A stretch of 64,000 nt of DNA from JARRQJ01 sp963761035 (GTDB lineage Bacteria > Pseudomonadota > Gammaproteobacteria > DRLM01): assembly GCA_963761035.1 (NCBI GenBank), contig CAVXFH010000002.1, forward strand, positions 992,001 to 1,056,000, in the 5' to 3' direction. Positions 43,640-51,643 of the stretch are shown here, in pieces (within the stretch, counting starts at the first letter, position 1; each line of letters opens with the position of its first letter). The notes beneath the pieces were generated by a model. The model was not told where the DNA came from, did not search any database, and saw only the letters and a program-made list of their open reading frames with translations. The translations under genes were made by a program, and so were the position numbers.

Positions 43640-44680
43640 ATGTCTGATTATACAGAGAATAATAAGGGGGGCAGCAGCTGGGGGTTGCCTGACGGATTAA
43701 ACCCAATGAAGACTATGGAGATCGCTTCGGCTTATTGGCACTCCTGTGTCCTGCACGCCGCCAACAGGCTGGATATTTTCAACCTGCTGGATGGACAACC
43801 CAAGGATCTTGATACGCTGACCAGGGAAACGTCCTCCGATCGACGTTGCCTTGGCGCCTTGTTAAGCGCCCTAGTTTCCCTGGACTTGTTGGACCGTAAC
43901 GGCGATATCTTCGCGAATAACCGTTTCAGCCAGACCTTCTTGACCACCTCCAGCAAATTTTACCAGGGCGGCATCGTCTATATGTTTGAAAACTGGTATC
44001 AGGCATGGGGAGGACTCTATAACACGGTCAAGACGGGCAAACCTTCCGCCTTGATGCACAAGGAATACACCGACCAGGAAACGCATGATTACATGATGGG
44101 GATGCACAACCGCGCACTGTCCCAATCGAGCGTCCTGACCAGCATGTTTGACTTGACAGGCAAGAAACAGCTAATGGACGTCGGGTGCGGGCCGGCGACA
44201 TTCGCCGTAAAGTTCTGCGAACGCTATGATGGCCTCAACGCCATCGCCATGGACCGTCCTCAAAATCTGAAGATCGCCAAAGAAATCGTAGACAAATACA
44301 ATATGCAGAATCGCGTCAAGTTACTGCCCGGCGACTACAACACCGACAGTTTGGGCCACGGCAACGACGCCATGCTCCTTTCGTCGATGACGAATCAAGA
44401 GTCGCCCGAAAATATCAAAAAACTACTGCAGAAATGTTATAACTCCATGAACAAAGACGGCGTACTCATGATACAGGAGCAGCTATTGCATGCGGATAAA
44501 AAAGGCCCAGCACTGGCGGCACTAATCGGCGTCAATCAAATCATCAATACCATCTCGGGCACTTCTTATTCCACCACGGAAATGGAAGACATGTTGAATG
44601 AAGTCGGTTTCAAGGATGTGAAGTCACTCCAAATGGAGCCCCCCAGCCCGTTTATCATGGTAAGCGGTTATAAGCGATAA
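43640..44680 (+). CDS. SAM-dependent O-methyltransferase-like protein (acetylserotonin/CrtF type)
   Basis: A 346-residue protein with the two-domain plan of plant-type and carotenoid/polyketide O-methyltransferases. The N-terminal dimerisation and winged-helix part has MEIASAYWHSCVLHAANRLDIF, LDTLTRETSSDRRCLGALLSALVSLDLL and a DIFANNRFSQTFL stretch. The C-terminal Rossmann part has the SAM loop LMDVGCGPATFAVKF near residues 178-192. It would methylate a small molecule; the substrate is unknown. The GAGGG site nine bases before the ATG supports the start. It stands alone on the plus strand between two minus-strand runs. Confidence 0.8.
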   Translation: MSDYTENNKGGSSWGLPDGLNPMKTMEIASAYWHSCVLHAANRLDIFNLLDGQPKDLDTLTRETSSDRRCLGALLSALVSLDLLDRNGDIFANNRFSQTFLTTSSKFYQGGIVYMFENWYQAWGGLYNTVKTGKPSALMHKEYTDQETHDYMMGMHNRALSQSSVLTSMFDLTGKKQLMDVGCGPATFAVKFCERYDGLNAIAMDRPQNLKIAKEIVDKYNMQNRVKLLPGDYNTDSLGHGNDAMLLSSMTNQESPENIKKLLQKCYNSMNKDGVLMIQEQLLHADKKGPALAALIGVNQIINTISGTSYSTTEMEDMLNEVGFKDVKSLQMEPPSPFIMVSGYKR

Positions 44681-45036
44681 CGCCTTGCTTTTGGATTGCC
44701 CTATATACGCGACCCCCTCACGAAGGGAGTTTGGGTAGCAATTGAGAGTGATCCTTGTAATTAGTAATTAAAAATATCGCTTGTACCTTTTGAAAAACGG
44801 GAATAGACGTCATCTGGGCAATTGGCTATATCCGTAGCAGGCCGAAATAAAGTTTTGGTAGTCGAGAAAGATATTGTTGCGGCACCAACCAAAACCTCGC
44901 GGCTGTTGTCTAGTTCGAATAAATTAGGGGGAAGTGGATAACCATGACACTTTGCCATTCCCCCATAAAAAAAGAGAGTGGTGAAAGCCCTCCCCTGGCA
45001 GTCTGCACTAATCGCTAGCTAAAAACAAAATCGCCA
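44681..45036. other. Convergent gap after the methyltransferase
   Basis: 356 bases between two genes that point at each other. It holds a weak terminator-like hairpin (44967-44992) and a 65-codon minus frame at 44761-44958 whose only possible ribosome site touches its start codon. I do not support that frame as a gene. Confidence 0.5.
44967..44992 (-). terminator. Weak terminator-like hairpin after the secreted-protein gene
   Basis: On the minus strand GAGGG and CTCTC pair (one G-T) around a nine-base loop. They are followed by seven T. The stem is short, so this is only a candidate. Confidence 0.35.
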
Positions 45037-45885
45037 CTAGAACGTCGGCGCTGTTCCAAATACGGCAGCATCGTAGCTGAATGGCCCTGGCGTGGTTTGA
45101 TCAGTGTAGCTAACCGAAGTATCGGTTGTAACATTGGTGTAGCTCTGAAAGCCAGACAACTGCTGATCCGTGCCTGCGGTAGTTACGGCTTGCCCCATCC
45201 ATATCGCCTGGATGATTTGCCCTGCGGTCCATGAAATGGAAGTCGGCAAAAACACCGATGTTGCGGTAGTACCAGGTGAAGCTTCACTAAGCCGACGGAG
45301 ATCAAACTCCTGTTTATCCGTACCCGCTGCGTTCAAGCTAACATCCTGGGTCACTGTGAGGCTGGTCGCATTGGTACCATCTCCCGTCAGGGAGAAGCTC
45401 ACATTAAACCCATTGACTGCATCAACCACAGATTGGTCTAGCGCGATCACACTGCCGGCGCCTGTGGCCCATCCCGCATTAACTGTGGCATTACCCGTGA
45501 AGTCACCATTACCCGTAGTATTATCAAAAACGTGCTGCTGATCAGCGATACCGTTGGCGCCACCTTGCTTGACAAAGTTTTCGTCCGCAAATGCCAACCC
45601 TGACACATCACCAGCAGTTACAGCGGTATTTGTTGGTAAAACAATAGTTTGGAAATATGTTTCACCACCTATTACAACAGTCCGCTGAAAGAAGCCATTG
45701 CCTGTAATTGCAGCCCCACAACTCGTTGCCGCCGCCGGACAGCCACCCGTACCCGTAGAGGTTATAATTCCACTGGAGCTGGCATTAAACTGCCCATATG
45801 CCATTGGCGGACCCGCCATAGCTGAACCCGAAGAGAGCAGCAAGACCGAACCCATGGTTAATAAGACATTATTTGGCTTACGCAT
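45037..45885 (-). CDS. Secreted protein of unknown function
   Basis: 282 residues with a clear signal peptide (NVLLTMGSVLLLSSGSAMAG, cut near residue 25). The mature part is rich in Thr, Ser, Gly and Asn with many short strands, like a beta-rich secreted or surface protein. Two cysteines near the N-terminus (GGCPAAATSCGA) may form the only disulfide. There is no PEP-CTERM, LPXTG or GlyGly tail; it ends FSYDAAVFGTAPTF. I recognise no family. It lies after the histidine-phosphatase gene with 337 bp between, so it is probably transcribed on its own. Confidence 0.65.
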   Translation of the reverse strand: MRKPNNVLLTMGSVLLLSSGSAMAGPPMAYGQFNASSSGIITSTGTGGCPAAATSCGAAITGNGFFQRTVVIGGETYFQTIVLPTNTAVTAGDVSGLAFADENFVKQGGANGIADQQHVFDNTTGNGDFTGNATVNAGWATGAGSVIALDQSVVDAVNGFNVSFSLTGDGTNATSLTVTQDVSLNAAGTDKQEFDLRRLSEASPGTTATSVFLPTSISWTAGQIIQAIWMGQAVTTAGTDQQLSGFQSYTNVTTDTSVSYTDQTTPGPFSYDAAVFGTAPTF

Positions 45886-46222
45886 TGATATGACTCCAAA
45901 TTGTCAAGTCCAACCCGTAATGGCTAGATATCTGCTTGACTGTTCTGTTGCTGCCAAAGTTCGTTCCTGATAACTCCAATCCCTCTTAACCTTTGCAGAA
46001 TATGAAGCTACTGCCTATATCTAATTCCCGGATTTTTATCATCTATACCATTAATAACGATACCACGTCAATATAAACCTAGCCAACAGCTAATAAATTA
46101 TTTGAAATTAGTATGATGCATCACTTTGCCCTAAGCGTTTAGATGGCCGCGGGTCGCATTAATTGCATGATTCAACGATAAAAATCAGCCCATATTATAC
46201 TTGATACTTGGTAATAAACTCT
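45886..46222. other. Gap upstream of the secreted-protein gene
   Basis: 337 AT-rich bases between the histidine phosphatase and the secreted protein, both minus-strand. It must hold the promoter of the latter, but I cannot mark clear boxes. No gene, RNA or repeat is seen. Confidence 0.5.
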
Positions 46223-46858
46223 TTATAAATCAAACAGTATATTTGTCAAGTTGGTAAACACTAAATTATTTTGCTGGGAGCCGTAGTCGACCCTGCTAAG
46301 GGCGCCGTAATCTATCCGTAGCTGTCGGTAGTGGTTTATGGGTATTTTCATCGCTTCCGTCAGACAAACCCGGATAGGGCCAACGTGTGAAACTATCAAA
46401 ATCGTCTTCCCATGATTGTCCCGGATCATCTTCTCAACCGCCAAAGTTACTCTCCCCAATAACCTCTCAATCGTTTCCCCCCCTTGCGGTGTGTAGTAAA
46501 CAGGATCTTGACGCCATAATTGATAGGCATCGGGGTGATCTTGGGCTATGTCCTTGAAATATAGACCGTCCCATTCTCCAAAACGACGCTCTCGCAAATT
46601 TTGCTCTTCAATAATGGGTGCATTGACGATTTGAGCTATTTCATCAGCCGTCATCCGAGTTCGGCTACTGGGACTAGAGAAGATCACGTCGATAGGATGA
46701 TGCGCTCGCAATAATTTTGCCGCAGATCGAGCCTGCGCGATACCGACTGCATTTAACGGCGGATCTTCCCTATCATCACAGTAAATCCTATCAGTTGGGA
46801 AATCGGTTTTACCGTGACGCACGTAAATCACACAGGTAGTTGGTTCTTTCTCTCTCAT
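46223..46858 (-). CDS. Histidine phosphatase family protein
   Basis: A 211-residue branch-1 histidine phosphatase. The phospho-accepting RHG is at residues 14-16 (VIYVRHGKTD), Arg in IFSSPSSRTRMTA follows, and the second His is in ILIVSHVGPIRV near 156. It shows the sequence of alpha-ribazole phosphatase-like and phosphoglycerate-mutase-like proteins. It is the last gene of the nickel operon, 38 bp after nikO. If the transporter carried cobalt, a CobC-type role would fit, but NikR next door points to nickel, so the substrate is open. Confidence 0.8.
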   Translation of the reverse strand: MREKEPTTCVIYVRHGKTDFPTDRIYCDDREDPPLNAVGIAQARSAAKLLRAHHPIDVIFSSPSSRTRMTADEIAQIVNAPIIEEQNLRERRFGEWDGLYFKDIAQDHPDAYQLWRQDPVYYTPQGGETIERLLGRVTLAVEKMIRDNHGKTILIVSHVGPIRVCLTEAMKIPINHYRQLRIDYGALSRVDYGSQQNNLVFTNLTNILFDL

Positions 46859-46896
46859 GAGAACTTAGGCCTCAGTAACTATTTAGAAAGTGCGGT

Positions 46897-47949
46897 TTAG
46901 ATCTTACCCTTTCCGCCCTTTATGGGGCGAAAACGGGGGCCACTTTCCCCCGATTTTTTATCCAAATCACTATCCCCTTTCATTTGGTTTCCACCATTTA
47001 CATCTTGATGATGATTTCCATAGTCTAATACGTGGGCGTGCTCGTCACGAGTTTGATCATGCAGATGATCATGGCCATGGGGGTGGACATGCAAATGAAC
47101 ATGCTCGTGTTGATCAGGTCCATGAGCGTGACGATGGGCATGTAAGAATGTTTCAATGATGCGGCGGTGCTCAGCGTCCATTTCTCCATTTCGCAGCTTT
47201 TCATGTAATAACTCATGGGTCATGAGCGCTAAAGGCAATTCAAGATTATTTGCTTCCAATAATTGCCTGTTGTAAAGAATATCTCTCGCAGAACCATCAG
47301 CAACAATTTTACCGCCTACCAACATTAGGCAACGATCACATACCTCCAAAGGTATATCTAGATCGTGGGTACATAGCAAAATCGTTTTATCGGACCCCTG
47401 GAGCCAATTTATCATCCGGCGACGATTCAATGGATCCATATTAGTGGACGGTTCATCAAATACCAGCATGTCAGGCTGATAAGACAGCACAGTTGCTAAT
47501 GCTAATCGCTTTCTCTCACCAAAGGAAAGATGAAAAGAAGAACGCTGCTCAAAGCCCGTCAATCCCACCAATGCCAGAGCCTCTTGCACTCTCGCATGAA
47601 TTTCATCCGGGGACAAACCAAGATTCAAGGGACCAAATGCCACATCGTCAAAGACAGTAGGGCAAAACAACTGGTCATCAGGATCTTGAAACACGATGCC
47701 GACCTTACGCCGCACCTTGATCAAATTTTCCCTATCAACATCCAAACCACTCACAATAACCTTCCCGGAAGAGGGCATTTCCACGCCATTCAATAGGCTC
47801 ATAAAGGTGGACTTGCCGGCGCCGTTAGGCCCTATTAACGCCACCTTTTCACCCCGCTTTATCGAACATGAAATATTTTTTAATACCTCATGGCCATCGG
47901 GATAACTAAACGAAACATCATCAACCCGAATAGCAATTTCATCAGCCAT
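46897..47949 (-). CDS. nikO: Nickel ECF-type transporter ATPase with His-rich tail
   Basis: A 350-residue ABC ATPase of the CbiO/NikO type that powers nickel (or cobalt) uptake with NikM and NikQ. Walker A is GPNGAGKST near residue 40, the signature LSFGERKRLALATVL near 140, and Walker B MLVFDEPST. After the ATPase comes an unusual tail of about 70 residues with many His in HAHRHAHGPD, HEHVHLHVHPHGHDHLHD and DEHAHVLD, likely binding or buffering nickel in the cytosol. The start MADEIAIRVDDVSFSY was chosen by a GGAG site eight bases upstream. The frame is open to 48036. Confidence 0.9.
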   Translation of the reverse strand: MADEIAIRVDDVSFSYPDGHEVLKNISCSIKRGEKVALIGPNGAGKSTFMSLLNGVEMPSSGKVIVSGLDVDRENLIKVRRKVGIVFQDPDDQLFCPTVFDDVAFGPLNLGLSPDEIHARVQEALALVGLTGFEQRSSFHLSFGERKRLALATVLSYQPDMLVFDEPSTNMDPLNRRRMINWLQGSDKTILLCTHDLDIPLEVCDRCLMLVGGKIVADGSARDILYNRQLLEANNLELPLALMTHELLHEKLRNGEMDAEHRRIIETFLHAHRHAHGPDQHEHVHLHVHPHGHDHLHDQTRDEHAHVLDYGNHHQDVNGGNQMKGDSDLDKKSGESGPRFRPIKGGKGKI

Positions 47950-47989
47950 CTTAACTTGCTCCATTTCTCCGAGCATCAATTGGAAACTT

Positions 47990-48778
47990 CTAATACCAAG
48001 CCCGAGCCGCCGGATGAAACATCCCCAGAAAATCAATGCTCATCAATGACAATGCTAACATTAACACTAGGACCATCTTGTACCAATCATCTCTGTTTGA
48101 TTTAAATGTCGTCAGCGAATGAAACTCTCCTTGGTACCCTTTGGATAACATCGCCTTATAAATGCGCTCAGTACGCTCAAAGCTGCGAATCAAAAGGGTA
48201 CCGATAAAATTACCGACCACACGCAACGTTCTTAAATCTGTTTTCTTGACGAAACCTCGAGCCCGCATAGCCGTCTCCATACGTTGCATCTCTGCGAGAA
48301 ACACAAAGACATAGCGGTATGTAAACAAGAGCATTTGAACAAGGATCCTAGGACACTTAAGTCGCTGCAAAGCTAGCATGGAAATATCAAAGCGGCTGGA
48401 CCCAAAAATAGCATATGCCGTCAAAACTATTGCAACTGCCTTGAGCACTATTAAGACAGCCAAGCGCAATCCTTCCCATGCAAAAGGCAATCCTGCCAGT
48501 CGAATTGCATTTTCCCCGGGATAACTGAGGGGCATAATGATAAAAAATGGAAGCAAAAATATTATTACCCATTTCACACCACCAGCAACAAAATGGGTCG
48601 GCAACCCGGCCATCCATACCAACACCAATGCGATTACCAGCGCAATAGCGCTTAGCGGAATAGCCTTGATGAGCGCCACTCCCAAGACAAAAAGTCCCAA
48701 CGAGAATATTTTAAACCGTGGGTCCCAGCGCTGTAGGGGCGATACAAGGTGGGAAAATCGATCTATATCGAGTGGCAT
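47990..48778 (-). CDS. nikQ: Nickel ECF transporter transmembrane protein
   Basis: A 262-residue integral membrane protein of the CbiQ/NikQ family, the scaffold that joins the ATPase to the metal-binding NikM. About six hydrophobic segments are visible, and the coupling region toward the C-terminus has AMRARGFVKKTDLRTLRVVG and ERTERIYKAMLSKGYQG, the two conserved Ala-Arg-Gly and Arg-Gly-type motifs. It lies between nikM and nikO, 47 bp after the former. Confidence 0.93.
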   Translation of the reverse strand: MPLDIDRFSHLVSPLQRWDPRFKIFSLGLFVLGVALIKAIPLSAIALVIALVLVWMAGLPTHFVAGGVKWVIIFLLPFFIIMPLSYPGENAIRLAGLPFAWEGLRLAVLIVLKAVAIVLTAYAIFGSSRFDISMLALQRLKCPRILVQMLLFTYRYVFVFLAEMQRMETAMRARGFVKKTDLRTLRVVGNFIGTLLIRSFERTERIYKAMLSKGYQGEFHSLTTFKSNRDDWYKMVLVLMLALSLMSIDFLGMFHPAARAWY

Positions 48779-48825
48779 CTAATGACAACCTATTACTGTT
48801 CTGAAAGTTATATCGCATATTGAAA

Positions 48826-49473
48826 TCAAGGCACTTTTTCCATTGATTGTTTATTCATGATTACCTTGCGTCCATTCCCGGCCAAAAGCTGCGGCTTCAC
48901 GCGAGTCAAAAAGCCCGCACATGCCCCCACGACAATGGTCTCAATAATAATGATCGGCACGTGCGCCGCCAATACCAGCCCAGCAGTGGCCGCAAACTCC
49001 TCACCTGTAGTTAACAACGCGAGAGCCAATATCAATCCTGATACCAGAACACCAGTCCCACCTGCTAGAGCACCGAACACCTCTTCTTTGTGCGAAAATT
49101 TGAAATAATGCCTGAGCTGCCAAACGCCAAAGGCAAGTAAACCGCCGCTCCCCATCATGACACTATTAACCCCAATAACAGAGACACCTCCGTGCCCAAA
49201 CAAAATAGCCTGGAGAATGATCCCCAATAAAATTGCGGGAAATGCCCGCATTCCAAGCACTATGCCAACCAAACCATTCAATATTAGATGCACGCTGCTA
49301 GGGCCGACAGGAACATGAATCAATGAGGACACAAAAAAAACAGACGTAATTACGGAAATTTTTGGGATCTCTTCCATATCCATCCGGCGCATGGTAATGG
49401 CCGCTAGGACAGCGGCCCCACCAAAGCCCGCTGCTAATACAGGGCCAGAAAGAATACCATCGGAAATATGCAT
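48826..49473 (-). CDS. nikM: Nickel ECF transporter substrate-binding membrane protein
   Basis: A 215-residue CbiM/NikM protein. The N-terminus MHISDGILSGPVLAAGFG holds the His2 metal ligand that must sit in the pore with the free amine. HVPVGPSSVHLILNGLVGIVLGMRAF and LFGHGGVSVIGVNSVMMGSG are the other conserved, His-bearing loops. About six membrane segments are visible. It takes up Ni(II), or Co(II) in cobalt systems. Its order with nikL, nikQ and nikO and a NikR gene favours nickel. Confidence 0.93.
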   Translation of the reverse strand: MHISDGILSGPVLAAGFGGAAVLAAITMRRMDMEEIPKISVITSVFFVSSLIHVPVGPSSVHLILNGLVGIVLGMRAFPAILLGIILQAILFGHGGVSVIGVNSVMMGSGGLLAFGVWQLRHYFKFSHKEEVFGALAGGTGVLVSGLILALALLTTGEEFAATAGLVLAAHVPIIIIETIVVGACAGFLTRVKPQLLAGNGRKVIMNKQSMEKVP

Positions 49474-49580
49474 AGATACGCCTCAAAGGACGGGTTAGTA
49501 AAAGGTTGGGCAAACCGTGAACCCAATGGCGCGATAACTTAAATCAAATTGTAATAGGCCTTATCTTTCAACCATCACCC

Positions 49581-50213
49581 TCAGGAATTCAACTCCCTTC
49601 CCTTACGCAATTCCTGGCGGGCCCTGATATAGGCTAAAATACCCAGGAGCCCAACTATAAACCCTACTCCTCCCACGATATCGGAGAACCCACGCCGTTC
49701 CTTAAGTTCGGAAATCTCACGGGCAAGGGGCAGGACACCCTGAGCCACTGCTTTTCGCATCATTGATTCAGAAGCTAAAAAAGTACCTCCGTTTCCTTGA
49801 ATAAACGCCTCACTCGAGGGTAACGATTGTTTGGCATCTGAAATACTAACATTAGAATTGGTCGCTGCAACCGTGCCGGTTACTTCTTCCACAGGTATCA
49901 AATAATCGGCTTGATGCCCCTGTCCGGCATTCAATACTATTCGCAAAGATTGCTTACCTTGGATGGGAAAAGTGAAGTCACCTTCTTCATTCGTCTTACC
50001 CTTGAGCAGCTCCTGTTTATCACCTTTGCCGCCATAAACTATTACCTCACTGTTTTTAGCTATGTGCCCATCACTGAAATAACCCTGAACATAAATCTGG
50101 TCTCCCTCAACATAGGCAAACAAATTGACTTTATGCGCTGAAACGGTAGTAGTAATTGTGCTTAAAAAAACCAATGACAAGCTCATTACAATACTTTTAG
50201 AAATCATAAGCAC
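49581..50213 (-). CDS. nikL: Nickel transport accessory protein NikL-like
   Basis: A 210-residue protein with an N-terminal signal or anchor (KSIVMSLSLVFLSTITTTVSAHKV), a beta-sandwich like that of DUF4198/NikK-type proteins (FAYVEGDQIYVQGYFSDG), a linker and a C-terminal membrane helix (GGVGFIVGLLGILAYIRAR). This is the NikL layout: an extra subunit that anchors extracytoplasmic domains to NikM in NikKLMQO systems. It lies between nikR and nikM on the minus strand. A separate NikK was not found. Confidence 0.8.
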   Translation of the reverse strand: MLMISKSIVMSLSLVFLSTITTTVSAHKVNLFAYVEGDQIYVQGYFSDGHIAKNSEVIVYGGKGDKQELLKGKTNEEGDFTFPIQGKQSLRIVLNAGQGHQADYLIPVEEVTGTVAATNSNVSISDAKQSLPSSEAFIQGNGGTFLASESMMRKAVAQGVLPLAREISELKERRGFSDIVGGVGFIVGLLGILAYIRARQELRKGRELNS

Positions 50214-50287
50214 AACCTATTTAGACCTAAATCATCAAAGGTAAGCCCTTAGACCTGAACAACAATCGGGATACGGCAGACCATGTT

Positions 50288-50313
50288 AGCGTCATCATTT
50301 TTTATGCAACGCT
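50288..50313. promoter_or_regulatory. Candidate NikR-type dyad upstream of nikL
   Basis: AGCGT-N16-ACGCT lies inside a wider dyad ATGTTA (50283-50288) and TAACAT (50322-50327). It sits in the 135-bp gap between nikR and nikL. E. coli NikR binds dyads with N16 spacing, but the half-sites here differ from GTATGA. So it is only a candidate. Confidence 0.35.
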
Positions 50314-50348
50314 GTTTATCGTAACATACTGATAGTAGTTGAGATATT

Positions 50349-50804
50349 CTACCCATGAGGATGAGGATGATGATGATAGTCCCCCTTAGAAGGTATCGCC
50401 TTACCAGTGGTTGCCATTGATAAGGCGCCGTATTTTACCCCGCGGGTGCTCTCAAGCTTATCGGCAAAGGACTTAAGGATGCGGCCTTTTCCCTGCACCA
50501 CCAACACTTCAAGGCAGTTATGGTGATCAAGATGAATATGTAACACAGATTTAATTTCGCCTTCAAAAGAATGCTGAAGATGTGTCAGCTGACCCATCAA
50601 GTCTCTGGTATGGTGATCGTATACGATGGTAATGGTACCTACAGTTTCTTGGTCTGTCTGCCACTCCTCTTCTACTATTCCCTCCCTGATAAGGTCGCGA
50701 ATGGCCTCGGAGCGATTAGTATAACCCTTCACCTGAATTTGCTTATCAAACTGAGTCAGCAACTCTTCTTCGATAGAGACCCCAAAACGAACCAGCTCAC
50801 TCAT
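50349..50804 (-). CDS. nikR: Nickel-responsive regulator NikR
   Basis: A 151-residue repressor with an N-terminal ribbon-helix-helix (VRFGVSIEEELLTQFD, then YTNRSEAIRDLIREGI) and a C-terminal ACT-like domain. The square-planar nickel ligands fit: His in YDHHTRDL, then His-x-His in HIHLDHHNC with the Cys six residues on, matching H76/H87/H89/C95 of E. coli. The C-terminus adds a small His run, HHHPHPHG. AGGAG six bases upstream of the second ATG (50804) decides the start. It should shut off the nik transporter genes when nickel is ample. A terminator lies 22 bases before its start. Confidence 0.95.
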   Translation of the reverse strand: MSELVRFGVSIEEELLTQFDKQIQVKGYTNRSEAIRDLIREGIVEEEWQTDQETVGTITIVYDHHTRDLMGQLTHLQHSFEGEIKSVLHIHLDHHNCLEVLVVQGKGRILKSFADKLESTRGVKYGALSMATTGKAIPSKGDYHHHPHPHG

Positions 50805-50810
50805 GAACAT

Positions 50811-50815
50811 CTCCT
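50811..50815 (-). promoter_or_regulatory. Ribosome site that decides the nikR start
   Basis: AGGAG touches the first ATG (50810) but has ideal six-base spacing to the second ATG (50804), which also matches the start of NikR homologues. Confidence 0.7.
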
Positions 50816-50826
50816 AATGGCTAGCT

Positions 50827-50867
50827 AAAAAAACAAAGGGTCGAGTCGACTAGCGACACGACCCCTT
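50827..50867 (-). terminator. Terminator between moaE and nikR
   Basis: On the minus strand AAGGGGTCG pairs with CGACCCTTT around a 15-base loop (one G-T) and is followed by G and seven T. The T-run ends just 22 bases before the nikR ATG, so it is in the leader of nikR and may act as an attenuator. Confidence 0.8.
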
Positions 50868-50908
50868 CCTTTTCCACACCACCACTAAACAACCTTAAGT
50901 TAAGTAAT

Positions 50909-51385
50909 TTAAGCTAACTGCTGCTTCTTTAAGCCATCAGGGTTAACACCAGGATCTTCCGTATTGTGCTCCACCCAACGTTTTCCCTGCCGAGTCGATT
51001 CACATTTCCAAAACGGAGCGCGTTCCTTCAAATAATTAATGATATAGCGGCAAGCATCAAAGGCATGAGCCCGATGAGCGGACCAAACCGCCACCAACAC
51101 TATTGGTTCGCTAATGGAAATCTCTCCGTGTCGATGCAGCACCAGCGCGTCAATTACATCCCACCTCTCCGCCGCTTCATTGCATACTGCCTCGATATGT
51201 CGCTCAGTCATTCCGGGATAGTAATCTAAAAACATCGCGGATACATCATGGCCATCGTTAAAATCACGCATGGTTCCAACGAAAGTAACAACGGCCCCAT
51301 GCTTACCCACAGGTAAATACTTTTCCTCGTAAGCTCGCGTTTCCTGATATGGATCAAAAATGCCTTCTTTTACGATAACTTTCAC
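50909..51385 (-). CDS. moaE: Molybdopterin synthase catalytic subunit
   Basis: A 158-residue large subunit that with thiocarboxylated MoaD inserts two sulfurs into cPMP to make molybdopterin. Marks are GAVVTFVGTMRDFNDGHDVSAMFLDYYPGM near residue 29 (in parts), VLHRHGEISISEPIVLVAVWSAHR with the conserved His-Arg-Gly, and ERAPFWKCE with the active-site Lys near the C-terminal third. It starts one base after the moaD stop. Confidence 0.97.
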   Translation of the reverse strand: MKVIVKEGIFDPYQETRAYEEKYLPVGKHGAVVTFVGTMRDFNDGHDVSAMFLDYYPGMTERHIEAVCNEAAERWDVIDALVLHRHGEISISEPIVLVAVWSAHRAHAFDACRYIINYLKERAPFWKCESTRQGKRWVEHNTEDPGVNPDGLKKQQLA

Positions 51386-51386
51386 G

Positions 51387-51623
51387 TCAACCTCCCGTTA
51401 CCGGCGGGAAAAAAGCCACTTCATCACCGCTCTTTAAAACCCGCGAACCATCAGTATATTCCATATTAACTGCTATCAAGATATTTCCCGGCAACTCCTG
51501 TTGCGGGGAAACTTTGTTCCATAATTCTTCCACAGTTACGGAATCGCCATCAATAGAAACGCTATCTTCCGCACGACCCATACGGTCTCGCATATTTGCA
51601 AAATATCTAACAGTAATTTTCAT
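51387..51623 (-). CDS. moaD: Molybdopterin synthase sulfur carrier subunit
   Basis: A 78-residue ubiquitin-fold carrier. The C-terminus is FFPPVTGG, with the Gly-Gly that is adenylated by MoeB and then made into a thiocarboxylate. It starts KITVRYFANMRDRMG as usual. It lies between moaC and moaE and is co-transcribed. A MoeB-like enzyme is encoded at 54.8 kb. Confidence 0.95.
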   Translation of the reverse strand: MKITVRYFANMRDRMGRAEDSVSIDGDSVTVEELWNKVSPQQELPGNILIAVNMEYTDGSRVLKSGDEVAFFPPVTGG

Positions 51624-51643
51624 AGCCTGCCCTCAAATCATTA

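Noticed and set aside
44761..44958. 65-codon minus-strand frame downstream of the secreted protein
   Set aside because: The only G-rich stretch touches the start codon and the product has no recognisable features.
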